Notes: a model not told the origin generated them from the sequence alone. 64,000 nucleotides of DNA from Bettongia penicillata ogilbyi (GCA_023548195.1 JAJHZJ010000413.1:15783941-15847940), one strand, 5' to 3'. Shown: positions 12,596 through 24,983, counted from the first letter of the stretch. Numbers and translations are program-made.

Positions 12596-12828
12596 AGCAG
12601 CTAGCTGGTCTTAGAAACAGGAAGGGTCATCTTTCAGAATTTAAATCTGACCACAGACACTTAATACCTATGTGACCCTGGCCAAGTCCCTTAATCCCAT
12701 TTGCCTCAGATTCCTCTTCTGTAAAACGAGCTAAAGAAGAAAAAGGTCAGCTACCCCCACTGTGCTTGCCAAGAAAACATCAAATGGGGCCATTAAAAGT
12801 CAGACATGACTAAATAACTAAACAACAG
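12596..12828 (+). repeat. MAR-type marsupial SINE, full length
   Basis: It begins AGCAGCTAGCTGGTC (tRNA-like head). It continues GACCACAGACACTTAATACC, TATGTGACCCTGGCCAAGTC, GCCTCAGATTCCTCTTCTG and TTGCCAAGAAAACATC, and ends GTCAGACATGACTAAATAAC. This is the sense counterpart of the copies at 9354-9577 and 38115-38336. Confidence 0.92.
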
Positions 12829-13474
12829 TGATGACAATAATGACACAGTTCAGGCACCTGTGGGCAAGTCACATACCCACTCTTTCACCTGGGATTTCTC
12901 TTTGTGCTAGAGAGAAGATGTCCATAATAATTCCAGAGGTGAATTAATAACACGCACATGAACGTTAAATTTTAGGAATATCGCTATTTTGATTATTTTC
13001 CCTGATATTCAGGAGAAAAGCCAACAATAAGAAGAATATTCTCTCTAAAACTGATAGCTCTGTTACCTAGGTAGATTATCCAATCCTGGGCTCCATACGT
13101 CTGTCTCAAACTGGAGCTGCCCTCATTCCAGCTTCTGAGTCATATCTTCCAAGATCATCTACTTTTGGATCCTGTCACTGCAGGCCCATCACCACAGAAT
13201 GGCAAATAACACAAAATTAGCCCCTTTCTAAGCCATAAAAAATTCTTCAATTAAAAAAAAAAGACATATAAAGCCTCAAAACTATTTTAGCGTAACGTTG
13301 AAAATGGAAAATATTTTATCTATTGGTAAAGGAAAATGGAAAAAAATAATTAAAAAACATAGATTACATAGGGAAATGGACTGTTTTGAGATAAATATTT
13401 TGGAATGGCAAATCAAAGTTGGAGGGAGGGTGTGATGGGATAGTTGGAAATGCTTTGAATGAAAAATGATACAC
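12829..13474. other. Non-coding, unassigned
   Basis: No coding or repeat signal strong enough to name. The minus frame at 13282-13524 lies in AT-rich sequence and has no protein features. Confidence 0.4.
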
Positions 13475-13640
13475 GCACACTGTTTTCCAAGTATGGTGAT
13501 AAAACTCTGGGAATATAGATGCAAAAATAAGAAAAGCCCCTGCCCTCAAGAAACATTACATGCAAGTGGAGGAATATACATGAGGGAGTTTTACTTACAT
13601 CTACATAAAAAGGAGAAAGTCAAAACCACTGTAATTCCCT
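13475..13640 (+). repeat. Ancient dispersed repeat with the CTGCCCTCAAG block
   Basis: GGAATATAGATGCAAAAATA followed by CCCTGCCCTCAAGAAACATT is the second half of an old repeat. Its first half (ACTGTGTGCCAGGTACTG) is visible in the copy at 48545. Family not assigned. Confidence 0.45.
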
Positions 13641-13689
13641 CTGTAAAAGCAAACTCCCCAAGTATATAGAAGAAGGCCTGGTGTACAGG

Positions 13690-14740
13690 TTCTTAGATCT
13701 GCATTTCTAAAAGGAAAGGCAACTTTTGAGGGGTAAGCAATCACTTTACTCAAGCACATGTATTATTCAGTTAGTTCAGGGGAAAAAGACAGAACCCTGA
13801 ACCTCAGAGAAAATACAAAGAAATAAAGATCAACAGATAGTGCTTCCAGCTGCATGACATAAGCAATATACACATCATAGATCAACAGACATATTCAGCT
13901 GTCTGTCCATTACATATATACATAGCCATCAGAGAGAGAAGCACCAATATATAGGATTTCAAATCTGGAGGTGCTCCTTAGTGCCTAGAGTCTTATCTGG
14001 CCAAACATTTACAACGATTAAGCCCCAAAATAAAATCTCACCCTCAGAGTACTTATATCCTTTTCAGAACCAGAGGGCATCACAACCCTTGAGAACCAGT
14101 GCCTCATTAGAAAATTAGCAACATATATGGGCCTTCCTACAAATCTTCCCAGGCTGATCTATGAGTGGTGGAAGATTTTTCAACTAAGAAGCAACATTAT
14201 ATTACCAATAAGCAAAAATGTATTATCAATACACCCTCTCATGATAAAATCCTGACACTTGAGAGTTTACAATTCTTCCCATGTGAGGTGAGTGTGATCT
14301 CATCCCAAAAAAGAACACAGTGGGATCCCAGAATTCTTTTGCTCAGATATGATAGATGAGATGGTTTCTGACCTTATGTTTTTTTTTTCCAAATTGCTGG
14401 AATGGGCTGTAAGAGTGACGCTAGCAACTAGGTCAAAGCCCTCTCATCATACACAGACTTTTTTCTTAACTACATGGCTACTCACTTTCCATGAAACCCA
14501 ATACCTCATTCACTCATTCATTCACTCATATACAACCACTCAAGTCACCCTCTCATCCATCTCACTACCTAAACACATGATTCATTACCCTTCTCAGAGA
14601 AGCCTACAACCAGAGTCACTCACACTATAACCACTCAATCTCCCATCTCCTCTGGATTTCTACTTCAAAATAATCACTAGACCCCAAAAGCTAACACACT
14701 AGTTCCTGAGACTCAAATCACGAGTTCTTAAATATTTCCA
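13690..14740. other. Unclassified stretch, possibly an old LTR-type repeat
   Basis: The composition changes to C/A-rich, with blocks such as GATTAAGCCCCAAAATAAAAT and TCATTAGAAAATTAGC that I half recognise from marsupial LTR-like repeats. A short CATTCACTCATTCATTCACT run lies at 14509. I could not find paired ends or a target-site duplication, so this is only a candidate. Confidence 0.25.
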
Positions 14741-15635
14741 GGAATCTGAGAATACTTGATTTTGTTTTGGTCCCTCACCGAATTCTCTTCCATTCAGAAA
14801 AATGCCAGGCTTATCTTAAAATCAGCCTCATGAAGGACTACGTTTCTCTTTTCTAATATATCATAGAGAAAGTTAATTCATTTAGTACTAAACAGTTTAT
14901 TTCTACATAGACATTTAGACTTTGCTTTTGTTTTGATTTTGGAAATAAATATCAAAATGATAATCCTAAAATATAGGGTGCTGGAATACTTATTCACTAA
15001 TTATCCCTTAAGAAAAAGATGGTGCATTCTTTCAACACAGTTTAAAAAAATACAGGTTAAAACAGTCAAGAGACAAAAAAGAAAAGAACTTCTAGATTTG
15101 TTCCTTCTTTCTAGCATCTACTGAAAGGAATATCAATGCTGGAACTTGGTTTCCCAGTGATCAAATGATCATCTATTCTCTCCTAAGGAGAAAATCTGTC
15201 CTGCTCACTAGGTCTTCCAGAAAAACAAAAAACAAAAACCAAACTCTAAAACCTCTAAATACTTGCAATCCTGGCTCAGATCACTGAACCATCTGCTCAC
15301 TTAGCTCATGAGCAACATGAAGCTCAATATTTTGTCTGTGTTCTAATTGTTGGCCCTGAATATAACACATGAAGCTCCAAATCTCTCCTCTATTTTTCTC
15401 CTCCTGTCATAAGTCTTTATGAAATCAAGTATTTTTTTAAAGAGATTTTCCCTGTTTAAGAATAAGTGGAACACATAAAAGTATCACCATGGGGTTATAG
15501 GTAAAAGAAAACAATGATGATTCAATATCCAGTGTATCCTGGGTGACCCCCAAGTTCATGAAAATAAGTCTATTTTCCTTATTCTTTTCTGTTCTTGACA
15601 GATCAACACAACATGGATTGTACATCATCTTGATA
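14741..15635. other. Non-coding, unassigned
   Basis: No recognised repeat or exon. The 63-codon frame at 14933-15124 is Lys/Ile-rich, as expected by chance in AT-rich DNA. Confidence 0.4.
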
Positions 15636-15722
15636 GAGACATGTGCATATACAATATGGAAATATACACTTACATTATGGGAATATACATATACATATGT
15701 ATACATATGCATATACATAGAG
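15636..15722. repeat. CATATA-rich low-complexity tract
   Basis: Impure CATATA/TACATA words, directly before solo LTR copy A. Confidence 0.85.
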
Positions 15723-15739
15723 TGTGGGAAACACATACC

Positions 15740-16244
15740 TGTAATGTAAGTTAAATGTGGAGATCTTTCACTTCATTAATAGGCACATGTGGCCTGTCTG
15801 AGTCACAAGGAAGCCTGAGTCACATAGAGCCTGTGGTGGTGGTAGGAGTTTGCTGAATAAGGGAAACAGGAAGAGGCAGAGCCAGAGCAGAGCTGAGAGG
15901 AAGTTAGTCTTGAGAGCAGTCAGAGCAAGGAAGGATGCAGACTCCTGGGTAGCGTGAGTGAAAGGGCTTGCTTGTGATTTTGTTTAAGGGGGACTGCTTG
16001 TGATTTTTTTAATGGAGCTGGTTTGTAGGAAGCCTAGCAGGGGGAACACTTGGGGATGGTGTTTTTCTCTGCTTTGTTATTGTGTATATATTTTTGTTAC
16101 TCCTATGGATTTGGCTTTCTGGTGTCTAAATAAATGTTTTGATTCTGTCTTCCATGTGGAGAGTCTGTGATATTTTGCGATTCAGAATTGTGCCAGGATA
16201 TTCATGGCCATCATAGGCACTGTGAACATCACATTGGTGCTACA
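15740..16244 (+). mobile_element. Solo LTR, family A/B/C, copy A
   Basis: It starts TGTAATGTAAG and ends GGTGCTACA, giving TG..CA termini. A polyadenylation signal lies in TCTAAATAAATGTTTTG near 16125. Copies at 23833-24286 and 60210-60671 share the order of blocks and the same end. Flanks are ATACC (15735-15739) and ACACC (16245-16249), a 5-bp duplication with one mismatch. No internal retroviral sequence follows, so it is a solo LTR. Strand is inferred from the AATAAA near the 3' end. Confidence 0.75.
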
Positions 16245-16326
16245 ACACCCTATATTAGCAAAAACATGGATACAAGATAGGGCCAAATTGAGAATGGGAG
16301 ACAGAAAGTAATTCAGCTTGACTGAC

Positions 16327-16413
16327 ATATAGGAGAGGTATGATATAATGCTAAAATATAAGAGAAATATGATATAAAGTTGAAATATAAGAAAAGCATG
16401 ATATGAGATTGAA
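16327..16413. repeat. 29-bp minisatellite, three units
   Basis: Three adjacent 29-bp units start at 16327, 16356 and 16385. Each begins ATATA(A/G)GA and contains ATGATAT. They differ at several positions, so the array is not new. Confidence 0.85.
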
Positions 16414-16619
16414 GAGTTTAATTAGGGAACTTTGGTTGGTACAGGACTTTCTCCTTTAACAGACAAGAGGTAGTCATAGAAGAAATTTGATTACAGAATG
16501 AAAAATGGTTCACAAGTCATGTGAGGGATGGATTGGTTGCAGGGGTTGGGGCTGGGGGACAGAGATAGAACTGAAGACAGGAAAGTCAATTGTGAAGTTA
16601 ATAAAATAGTTCAGGTGAT
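16414..16619. other. Non-coding, unassigned
   Basis: A G-rich segment near 16535-16560 (GGGGTTGGGGCTGGGGGACAG). Nothing else recognised. Confidence 0.4.
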
Positions 16620-16800
16620 GCATTTCTTAACTTTTTGAGAGTCACCTTTGCAGTCTGGTGAAGTTCTATCAACCCTTTCTCAGAATAAATTTTTGTTTCT
16701 TATATTTATTATTGAAAGATGTTACAGTCTGGTGAAAATAAACTTTTCCCATTCATTTTCAAGGATCCCCTGAAACCTTTGCATTGATCAATTAAGAAAC
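16620..16800. repeat. Possible hAT-type non-autonomous DNA transposon fragment
   Basis: CTTAACTTTTTGAGAGTCACC, GCAGTCTGGTGAAGTTCTAT and CCCTTTCTCAGAATAAATTT match the left part of a short element common in marsupials, whose terminal repeat is roughly AGGGGTTCTTAACC. Related pieces lie at 19440 and 47604. Confidence 0.45.
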
Positions 16801-17069
16801 TTTTTTTCTTGAAATAGATGAGGAATTGAATAATGACTGAAGCAGAGGTATTACAAGAGGAAACAAATGTCTGTTAGCATTGATATGACAGAAAAACTGG
16901 TTGGATGTCTGAGAGGGAGGAAGACCCAAATGGTTAGGGGATAGTGAGCTTGGATGACAGGGAGGTTACACAATAATCTACATAAATAGACAAGGTAAAT
17001 GGTGATATTCTTTCCCAAATTTGGCATTCCATCTCCTACTTCTATAATTTTGCACCAGATGATCTTTAG

Positions 17070-17615
17070 GAACTTCCTCATTACTCTGCCCTCTTAAAAT
17101 CCTTAGCATTGTTCAAAGATAAGTTCAGGTTCTGTCTTGTAAGGGAAGCTTTTTCCTTCCTCTTACATTGTCAGTGCTTGCTTTTACATTCTCAGATACC
17201 ATGCATAAACTTATCCATATAAGAAACAGAGTGTCATAACTGATACAACTAGCTTCCAGTTGGAAAGGCTGCTTCTAACTCATATTGACAGTGTGACTAT
17301 GGACAGATTACTTAAGCTCTCAGGGCTCCAAGCTGCTCTCTGAAGCTATAAATTATGAAGTCAGTTGCTGACTTACATAAGTGGAAGGGATTCCAGGCCC
17401 AAGTTCTTTTCTCTAATGGACTTATAGATCCAGTCCAAAAGCAATCTAATAGTCAAGCAAAAAGTTCTCTTTACATGTTGTATCCACTAAGTAGACAATA
17501 TTCCTTTCCTGGTCAGGAGTTATTTTTCATCTTGTCTTTGTATTCTCAGAGTCTTGCAGAATGTCGGGAACATAGTAAGTACTTAAAAGAGCTTAATTTA
17601 TGCTTGCTACTTTGA
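17070..17615 (+). repeat. L2 3' end interrupted by a SINE
   Basis: TCTTAAAATCCTTAGCATTG, GATAAGTTCAGGTTCTG and GAAGCTTTTTCCTTCC (17085-17160) correspond to the L2 block before the 3' untranslated end. The tail resumes at about 17500 with TTGTCTTTGTATTCTCAGAG and GGAACATAGTAAGTACTTAA. The intervening 17245-17440 is a separate SINE. Confidence 0.6.
17245..17440 (+). repeat. THER/MIR-like SINE within L2
   Basis: TGTGACTATGGACAGATTAC, TTAAGCTCTCAGGGCTCCAAG and CTGCTCTCTGAAGCTATAAA follow the THER SINE order. Its insertion splits the L2 copy around it. Confidence 0.55.
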
Positions 17616-18319
17616 ATTGGGTTGGAAGATGTGTAGGGAAGGGAACTTAGAAAAGATGAGGAACTAGGAACAAAATGAGGTCAAGGTACCAATGGAACGT
17701 TTGGGTGGAAATAACAATAGGCTCTTTGGCACCATTAACGCCAAACTGAGATGCCTTTCCCAGATAGGGAGCAATATGCTTAAAGCACTCACAACTTATT
17801 TTCCATCTTGGGAAATTCCATTTTCATAAAAGTTTTCTCCTATAAATGAGGTTCTCCATAATTGTCCAATTATTGATCATTACTATTGAAAAATTAGAGA
17901 TGGGCTGCCTTCCTACTGATTTTATTTGCATTTCTAACAGCATGAACAGTGTCTTTCTGCAATTGTTTGTTACCAATCTAATGTAGGTTTTCCCAGGTGA
18001 AAATCTGTGCATATGACTTCAAATTCCAGGAAGACAACAACACTGTAGTACTTTATACTATGCTAGACAGAGTTAGATAAACAGAAAATTTGGCTAACTT
18101 GCATACACTAATACTACTCAAGGAAGTATATCATGAGATACACATTTATATTCATAGATTGCAAACTGAAAGATATGAAATATAGACAAAATTGAATTTA
18201 ATCTTTGGAAAACTAGATAATATATGCCAATACATTCCACATACAAAATGAGAAACTTTCCCCCCTATTTTGGTTGACGCTTCAGTCACTGAAATAGATT
18301 ATTGATCTCCAAAGGACTG
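17616..18319. other. Non-coding, unassigned
   Basis: AT-rich, no repeat or exon recognised. Confidence 0.4.
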
Positions 18320-18470
18320 AAGAATATCATATTGTCATAGAATTCAAGCCTCCTCTAATCTCGGTACTGCCTTTTTCAGATGAAGAAAATGAGTTCCTAA
18401 AGGGTGGTTAGTTTCCAAGATACCACACAACTGTAGGCAGCGTTCAGGTCCCCAAACTTGCAGTAGCAGC
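18320..18470 (-). repeat. MIR fragment
   Basis: GAATTCAAGCCTCCTCTAAT, CAGATGAAGAAAATGAGTTCC and CAAGATACCACACAACTGTAG follow the antisense MIR CORE. Confidence 0.55.
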
Positions 18471-18559
18471 TTTATATAGGATACCTTTATGTCCTGTAAA
18501 AGACAAAGAATTATTAGTCTTAGACTGATAAAATGCCATGTTTAGAGCCAAAATCTGTC

Positions 18560-18725
18560 CCTTACTGGAGTTGGTATATCAGGTAACAACCTTTCTTTGT
18601 CTTCCCACATGTAAAACGGGTTAATTTTATAAATCACAAAGCGTTGGTGTGAGGTTCCTATGTGACATTCTTTGTAAAGACCCTTATCAACCTTAAAGCA
18701 CTGTCTAAATAGCAGTCCTTATTAC
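18560..18725 (+). repeat. MIR SINE, 3' half
   Basis: CCCACATGTAAAACGGGTTAA, TGGTGTGAGGTTCCTATGTG and TTGTAAAGACCCTTATCAAC then CTTAAAGCACTGTCTAAATAG are the distal MIR/THER blocks in sense order. Confidence 0.65.
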
Positions 18726-19309
18726 TTCTCTGTGAATTTCAATTCTCATCACTCCAGTTAATGAATTTTTGTCTAAGTCAAAGGAAGAAACAATTTTTCC
18801 CTTTATTATTGTTATATCCAGTTATATTAATTAGCTTATTTTGTGTCAAGTGGTAATATAATGCCCCCTCAGATGCTCATGGTTCCTTTATGTACTGTTT
18901 AGGGAGCTTATTTAAAGAAGCATGAAGAGTATATTAACAATTGCTCTGAGTGCCAAATTAGGGAAACTCCTAACTGTTTATCTCTGCCTTAATTTATATC
19001 CATATTTATATCTTGCTAAACCTTGGCCTCTTGATGCTTGAGGTGAACTTGGAACTGATAGAAACATTTGAGGAAAGAGGCAGCAGAATATATTCTATTG
19101 CCCCTTAGTAGACACCTTGCATAAGAGTTTGGGGAAAGGGTAGACCATTTTTTTTCAATGACCAATCATGGGTCCACAAGTTTGATGCTGGAGAAGGCTC
19201 CTCACCCCTTGGGAGAAGCAAAGTGGCCTAGTGCAAAATGAGGCACCCATTCTCAAACACAACCAATGGGTGTGGGTTTTTTTCAGAATCAAATTGATAT
19301 TAATTAATT
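18726..19309. other. Non-coding, unassigned
   Basis: Nothing recognised. Confidence 0.4.
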
Positions 19310-19410
19310 TTCACAAGTGGAATCTAGCTGGTCTCTGCAAGACCCTTCATCTATATTAGCCCTCATTTGTAAAAAGAGGCAGTTGAACTAGTTTTCTCCT
19401 AATCAATTAT
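19310..19410 (+). repeat. MIR/THER tail fragment
   Basis: CTGGTCTCTGCAAGACCCTTC and CCTCATTTGTAAAAAGAGGCAG then GTTGAACTAG fit the SINE block CTCATCTGTAAAATG..GGACTAGA. Confidence 0.5.
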
Positions 19411-19439
19411 TGACCTTCTTTCCCTATGGGCCCATTAGC

Positions 19440-19540
19440 AGTGGGGAGTAGGCCATAGACCCCTTTTTAGAAGAATGTTGTTAAATTTAAAAAATATAGT
19501 ACATAGGATTAATAAGGAAATCAATTGCACTTTTTTATAT
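19440..19540. repeat. Possible hAT-type element fragment
   Basis: GGCCATAGACCCCTTTTTAGA, ATAGTACATAGGATTAATAAG and GAAATCAATTGCAC match the middle of the same short marsupial element seen at 16620. Confidence 0.4.
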
Positions 19541-19544
19541 TTAT

Positions 19545-19597
19545 CTATATATGCATACATATGCTTATATGAATAAATGTTTGTGTATATATGCTTG

Positions 19598-19632
<35 letters not shown>

Positions 19633-19642
19633 ACGTATGTAT
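19545..19642. repeat. TATATG/TATA/GT tract
   Basis: Impure TA then TG run. Confidence 0.9.
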
Positions 19643-19800
19643 ATGTTCAGTTCAGTTATTGCCCTTCATTCTGGAAGAGGACCAAAATGATCTCACTATG
19701 TTAAAATCTATTTATAGTGTGTCTGATTGTGGCTGATGGGAACAATATGACCTAAGAATGCTCTTCCATGGGTTGGGCACAAATAATCCATTTGGGGTAG
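19643..19800. repeat. Marsupial SINE-like fragment
   Basis: GTTCAGTTCAGTTATTGCCC, TTCATTCTGGAAGAGGACC, GTGTCTGATTGTGGCTGATG and GGTTGGGCACAAATAATCC form a block I associate with a separate marsupial SINE family. The orientation is not certain. Confidence 0.5.
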
Positions 19801-19821
19801 ATTCCGTAAATGTGAACATCG

Positions 19822-19910
19822 CTGTCTCTCTGTCTCTCTCTGTCTCTCTCTATCTCTCTCTGTCTGTCTCTGTCTCTCTGTCTCTCTCTCTCTGTCTCTG
19901 TCTCTCTCTT

Positions 19911-19950
<40 letters not shown>

Positions 19951-19954
19951 TCTC
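19822..19954. repeat. (CTCTGT)n(CT)n microsatellite
   Basis: About 130 bp of CT runs with regular G interruptions. The Ser/Leu-rich frame over it is an artefact. Confidence 0.95.
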
Positions 19955-20445
19955 CATCACAGAAGTCAGGTTCTTAACCTCAGGTTAAGGATATCTAAGG
20001 TATTTTAAATGTTTTTGAGGGTCTTAAGATATTTCCCATCTTTACATCTATGAGTCTATGAATCTGAGATTGTACTCAAATACTCAGCTGCATCTGAAAT
20101 CTTAGATGAATGTTCCATCCAGTGATAAAGCTTGGAACATTTTATGCCTATCTGATCTATTCAACTTTTGTCTGTGTCCTGTGAATTCTCTGCAACATCA
20201 CTTAACACAATGGGAACTTCTCTTGCATTTTTTTGCATTGAATGTGATAATTTATTGACACTATACAATCTAGGCTTCTCCCCGCTCCCGTTATAGGGAT
20301 GTTTTGTTATGAGATCTTCCAGTATAGGAACATAGGTTAGGTATGTAGTCTTCTCAGTAGTGGAACTCCATTTTTTGTCTGGAGATAAAGATCTGTGGCT
20401 TTCCACTTTACTCCTTGGAGACCATGTAGACCATGAGGTCTACTA

Positions 20446-21725
<1,280 letters not shown>

Positions 21726-22114
21726 TTTTAACTGTATTTCCCTCTATCCTATCCCTGTTCTTTGTCCTATCCTATCTCTCAGTTCACTCTCTCCGTGCAT
21801 TTAAGTGTTTTACTTTTGACTATCCTCTAGTCTATAATTCCTTCTATCATCTCCCCTTCTCTTATCACCTTTCCCTCCTTCTTTAATATAGGGTAAGATA
21901 GATTTCTATAGAGAACTGAGTGTGTATGTTATTCCATTTTTGAGCCAAGTCTGATGAGAGTAAGGTTCATTCATGTCCCCTCACCCTCCACCTTTTCCTC
22001 TCTATTGTAACATCTTTTGCTTGACTCTTTTATGTGAGGTAATTTACCCCATTCTACCTCTCCTTTTCTCTTTCTTCCAGTACATTCCTTTCCCATCTCT
22101 TAATTTAATATTTT

Positions 22115-22150
22115 AGATTATATATATATGTATATGTATATATATAATCT
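22115..22150. repeat. 36-bp near-perfect palindrome of TA/TG
   Basis: AGATTATATATATATG on the left mirrors TATATATATAATCT on the right. It occupies the position of the (GT)n tract of the other HAL1 copies. Confidence 0.85.
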
Positions 22151-22634
22151 GTCTCATTGAAATTCCTCTGTCTCACTGAACATCCTTTTTTCTCCTAAAG
22201 GATTATACTCAGTCATGCTAGGGGAGGTGATTCTTGGTTGTAATTCTAGCTCCTTTGCCTGGTACCCTCTGATCTTTTAATGCAGAAGCTGCCAAATCTT
22301 GTCTCATCCTGACTGTGGCTCCTTAATATTGAAATATTTCTTTCTAGCTGCTTGCAATATTATCTCCTTTACCCGAGAAGGCTGGAATTTAGCAATAATA
22401 TTCTGGGAGGGGTTTCATTTTGGGATCTCTTACAGAAGATGATTGGTAGACTGCCTCAATTTCTATTTTACCCTCTGGTATCAGAATATCAGGACAATTT
22501 TCCTTGATAATTTCTTGAAAGTTGATGTCTAGGATCTTTCTTTTTTGATCAAGATTTTCAGGTGGTCTGATAATTTTAAAATTATCTCTCTTGGATCTAC
22601 TTTAAGGTTAGTTGTTTTTTCCAATGAAATATTT

Positions 22635-22940
22635 TCACATTGTCTTCTTTTTTTCATTATTTTCATTTTGTTTGATTGTTTTGTGATTTCTTATAAAATT
22701 ATTACATTCCATCTGCTCCATCCTAATTCTGAAACAATTATTTTCTCTAGTGAGTTTTGGAACCAGCTTTTCTGTTTGGCCAATTCTGCTTTTTAAGGCA
22801 ACCTTCTCCTTATTGACTTTTGGGACTTCTTTTATCATTTGACTTAATCTGTTTTCTAAGGCATTGCTTTCTTCAGTACTTTTTGTCTCCTTTACCAGAC
22901 TGTTGACTTTATTTTCATGATTTTCCTCTATCACTCTCAT
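22635..22940 (-). pseudogene. HAL1 ORF1p coiled-coil fragment (copy 2)
   Basis: A 101-codon frame rich in Lys and Glu with heptad-like spacing (for example NALENRLSQMIKEVPKV and ALKSRIGQTEKLVPKL). It parallels the copy 3 frame at 56868-57320 nearly residue for residue. ORF1p of L1-type elements is a trimeric RNA-binding protein. Here only the coiled coil is open; stops lie on both sides. Confidence 0.75.
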
Positions 22941-23123
22941 TTATTTGCACAATTTTTCCTTTATCTCTCTTACTTGGTTTTCAAAATCCTTTTTGAACTT
23001 TCCATGGCCTGAGACTAATCCATATTTTTCTTGGAAGCTTTGAATGTAGGCTATTTGCCTATATTGTCTATTTCTGAGTCTGTGTTTTGATCCCCCTTGC
23101 CATCATAGTAACTTTTGATAGAG

Positions 23124-23150
23124 ACTGTGTGTGTGTGTGTGTGTGTGTTG
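23124..23150. repeat. (GT)n microsatellite in the HAL1 copy 2 5' region
   Basis: A short pure GT run, upstream of ORF1 in element orientation. Confidence 0.9.
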
Positions 23151-23832
23151 TTTGCTTATTAGCGGACTTAACTTTTTGTTAAAGTAAGGCTCTGCTTCCA
23201 GTACTGTCCCAATTTTCAGGTGTTTCATGCAGCTGTTTTCAAAGATGTTTCTAGAGACAAGCAGGTCTTCCAAGTTAGTGTGATCTTAGGAGAGGCGTTT
23301 ACTACTCCATTGGCCTGTGCTCATCTGTGAACAACCACACGCATTCTTTTATCTCCTAGAAATCTGAGAAAGGTCTCTGCTGCACTGTGGTTGCAGGTTC
23401 TACTGTGCTAGTGTTTATTCTCACCTTAAGACTTCCACCCAGGACTGTAACCCAGATCTGAGCATGGGTAAAGCAACAGTGTCCTACTTCAGTGCTAGCA
23501 AAGAGATTTCTGTAATCTCCTGACCAGTTGTTGAATCCCTGTACTATCTGTGGGCTGAGAGCTCTAGAAGCAACCATTGTTGCTGCTTATTCAGTCATTC
23601 TCAAAGCCAGCTCCTGATTTGCTGTGGCTGTGCTGGTGCAGCCTGTACTGGACTTTGCTCCTGTCTTATCTTGGTGCAACAGACTTTTCCTGTCAACCTT
23701 CCAAGTTGTCTTGGGCTAGAAATAATTTGTTCACTCCATCTTTTTGTGCATTCTGTTGCTCTACAATTCAATTAAAGGAATTTTAAAAGGTATTTGGAGA
23801 GGTTTGGGTGAGGGCTCAGGTGAGTGTCTGCC

Positions 23833-24286
23833 TGGAATGATAATTTGAATTGGAAAATCTTTCCTATTCAATAATGGGCCCATTGAGTCACATGGAGCTT
23901 GTAATGGAAGGAATTTGCTGAATGGATAGAGCAAAAAGAGGAAGAGCTAGGGTAGAGCTGAGAGAAAGTTAATCTTGAGAGCAGTCAGAGCAAGAAAGGA
24001 TGCAAGCTCCTGGGCAGCATAAGGGAAAGGGCTTGCTTAAGGGAGCCTGCTTGTGATGAGTGTAATGGACCTGGTTTGTGGGAAGCCTAGTAGGGGGAAG
24101 GCTTAGGGAAGTGTTGTTCTCTGAATTGCTTTTGTATATAGATTTTTTTGCTGCAATGGATTTGGGTCTGAATAAATGTTTTGGTTTTGCCCTTCATGTA
24201 GAGAGTCTTTGTTGTTTTGCAATTCTGAACTATGCCATGATATTCATAACTGCCCTGGGTACTGGGAATATTTCATTGGTGCTACA
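23833..24286 (+). mobile_element. Solo LTR, family A/B/C, copy B
   Basis: It starts TGGAATGATAA and ends GGTGCTACA. It shares with copy A the blocks GAGAGCAGTCAGAGCAAG, GGGAAAGGGCTTGCTT, CTGGTTTGTGGGAAGCCTAG and the AATAAATGTTTTGG signal. It interrupts the HAL1 5' end: CTGCC precedes it (23828-23832) and CTGGC follows (24287-24291), a 5-bp duplication with one mismatch. Removing the LTR restores the L1-type sequence CTGCC-TTTACTC. Its orientation is opposite to the host HAL1. Confidence 0.85.
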
Positions 24287-24527
24287 CTGGCTTTACTCTT
24301 CAATCATGGCTCTGCCTCTTCACCACTTTCTTGATATCATATTTAGCAGGTTTCTCCAAGTGGCAAATCAGATTCACCATAGATACATTAGGAGCAGGAA
24401 TGCAGAAGGTCATTACCATGAGCTTTCCATTTAGCTCAGGTATGATCTTACCTGTAGTCCTAGCAGCAGTGGTGAGAGTAGGAATGATGTTTTGGCCTGA
24501 TCATACCAGAGCTTGACAAAGGGATCA

Positions 24528-24644
<117 letters not shown>

Positions 24645-24671
24645 TTACTGTCAATCTTAAGGGAATTATCA

Positions 24672-24824
<153 letters not shown>

Positions 24825-24896
24825 TTACCATTTAATATTGGTAGGATCCCTATCCTGGAAGATGGTAATGACTTTTCCATTGATAATTAGCCTTCT

Positions 24897-24983
24897 CCCT
24901 CACTTAAAATAAAGTCAAGTGCAAGTCATTTCATCATTTCTCTGATGGCATGGTCTTCTTCAGCAATGAAGGATGAACACAAC
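24897..24983 (+). repeat. Tail-only SINE insertion in the GAPDH pseudogene
   Basis: CCCTCACTTAAAATAAAGTC, AAGTGCAAGTCATTTC and ATGGCATGGTCTTCTTCAGC then GGATGAACACAACG are the 3' tail of the SINE family at 3294 and 34788, in sense orientation. The tRNA-like head and CORE are absent, so the insertion is 5'-truncated. GAPDH sequence resumes on both sides. Confidence 0.85.

Noticed and set aside
15740..16244. Complete provirus near LTR copy A
   Set aside because: No second LTR, primer binding site or gag/pol-like frame follows. The same is true at copies B and C.
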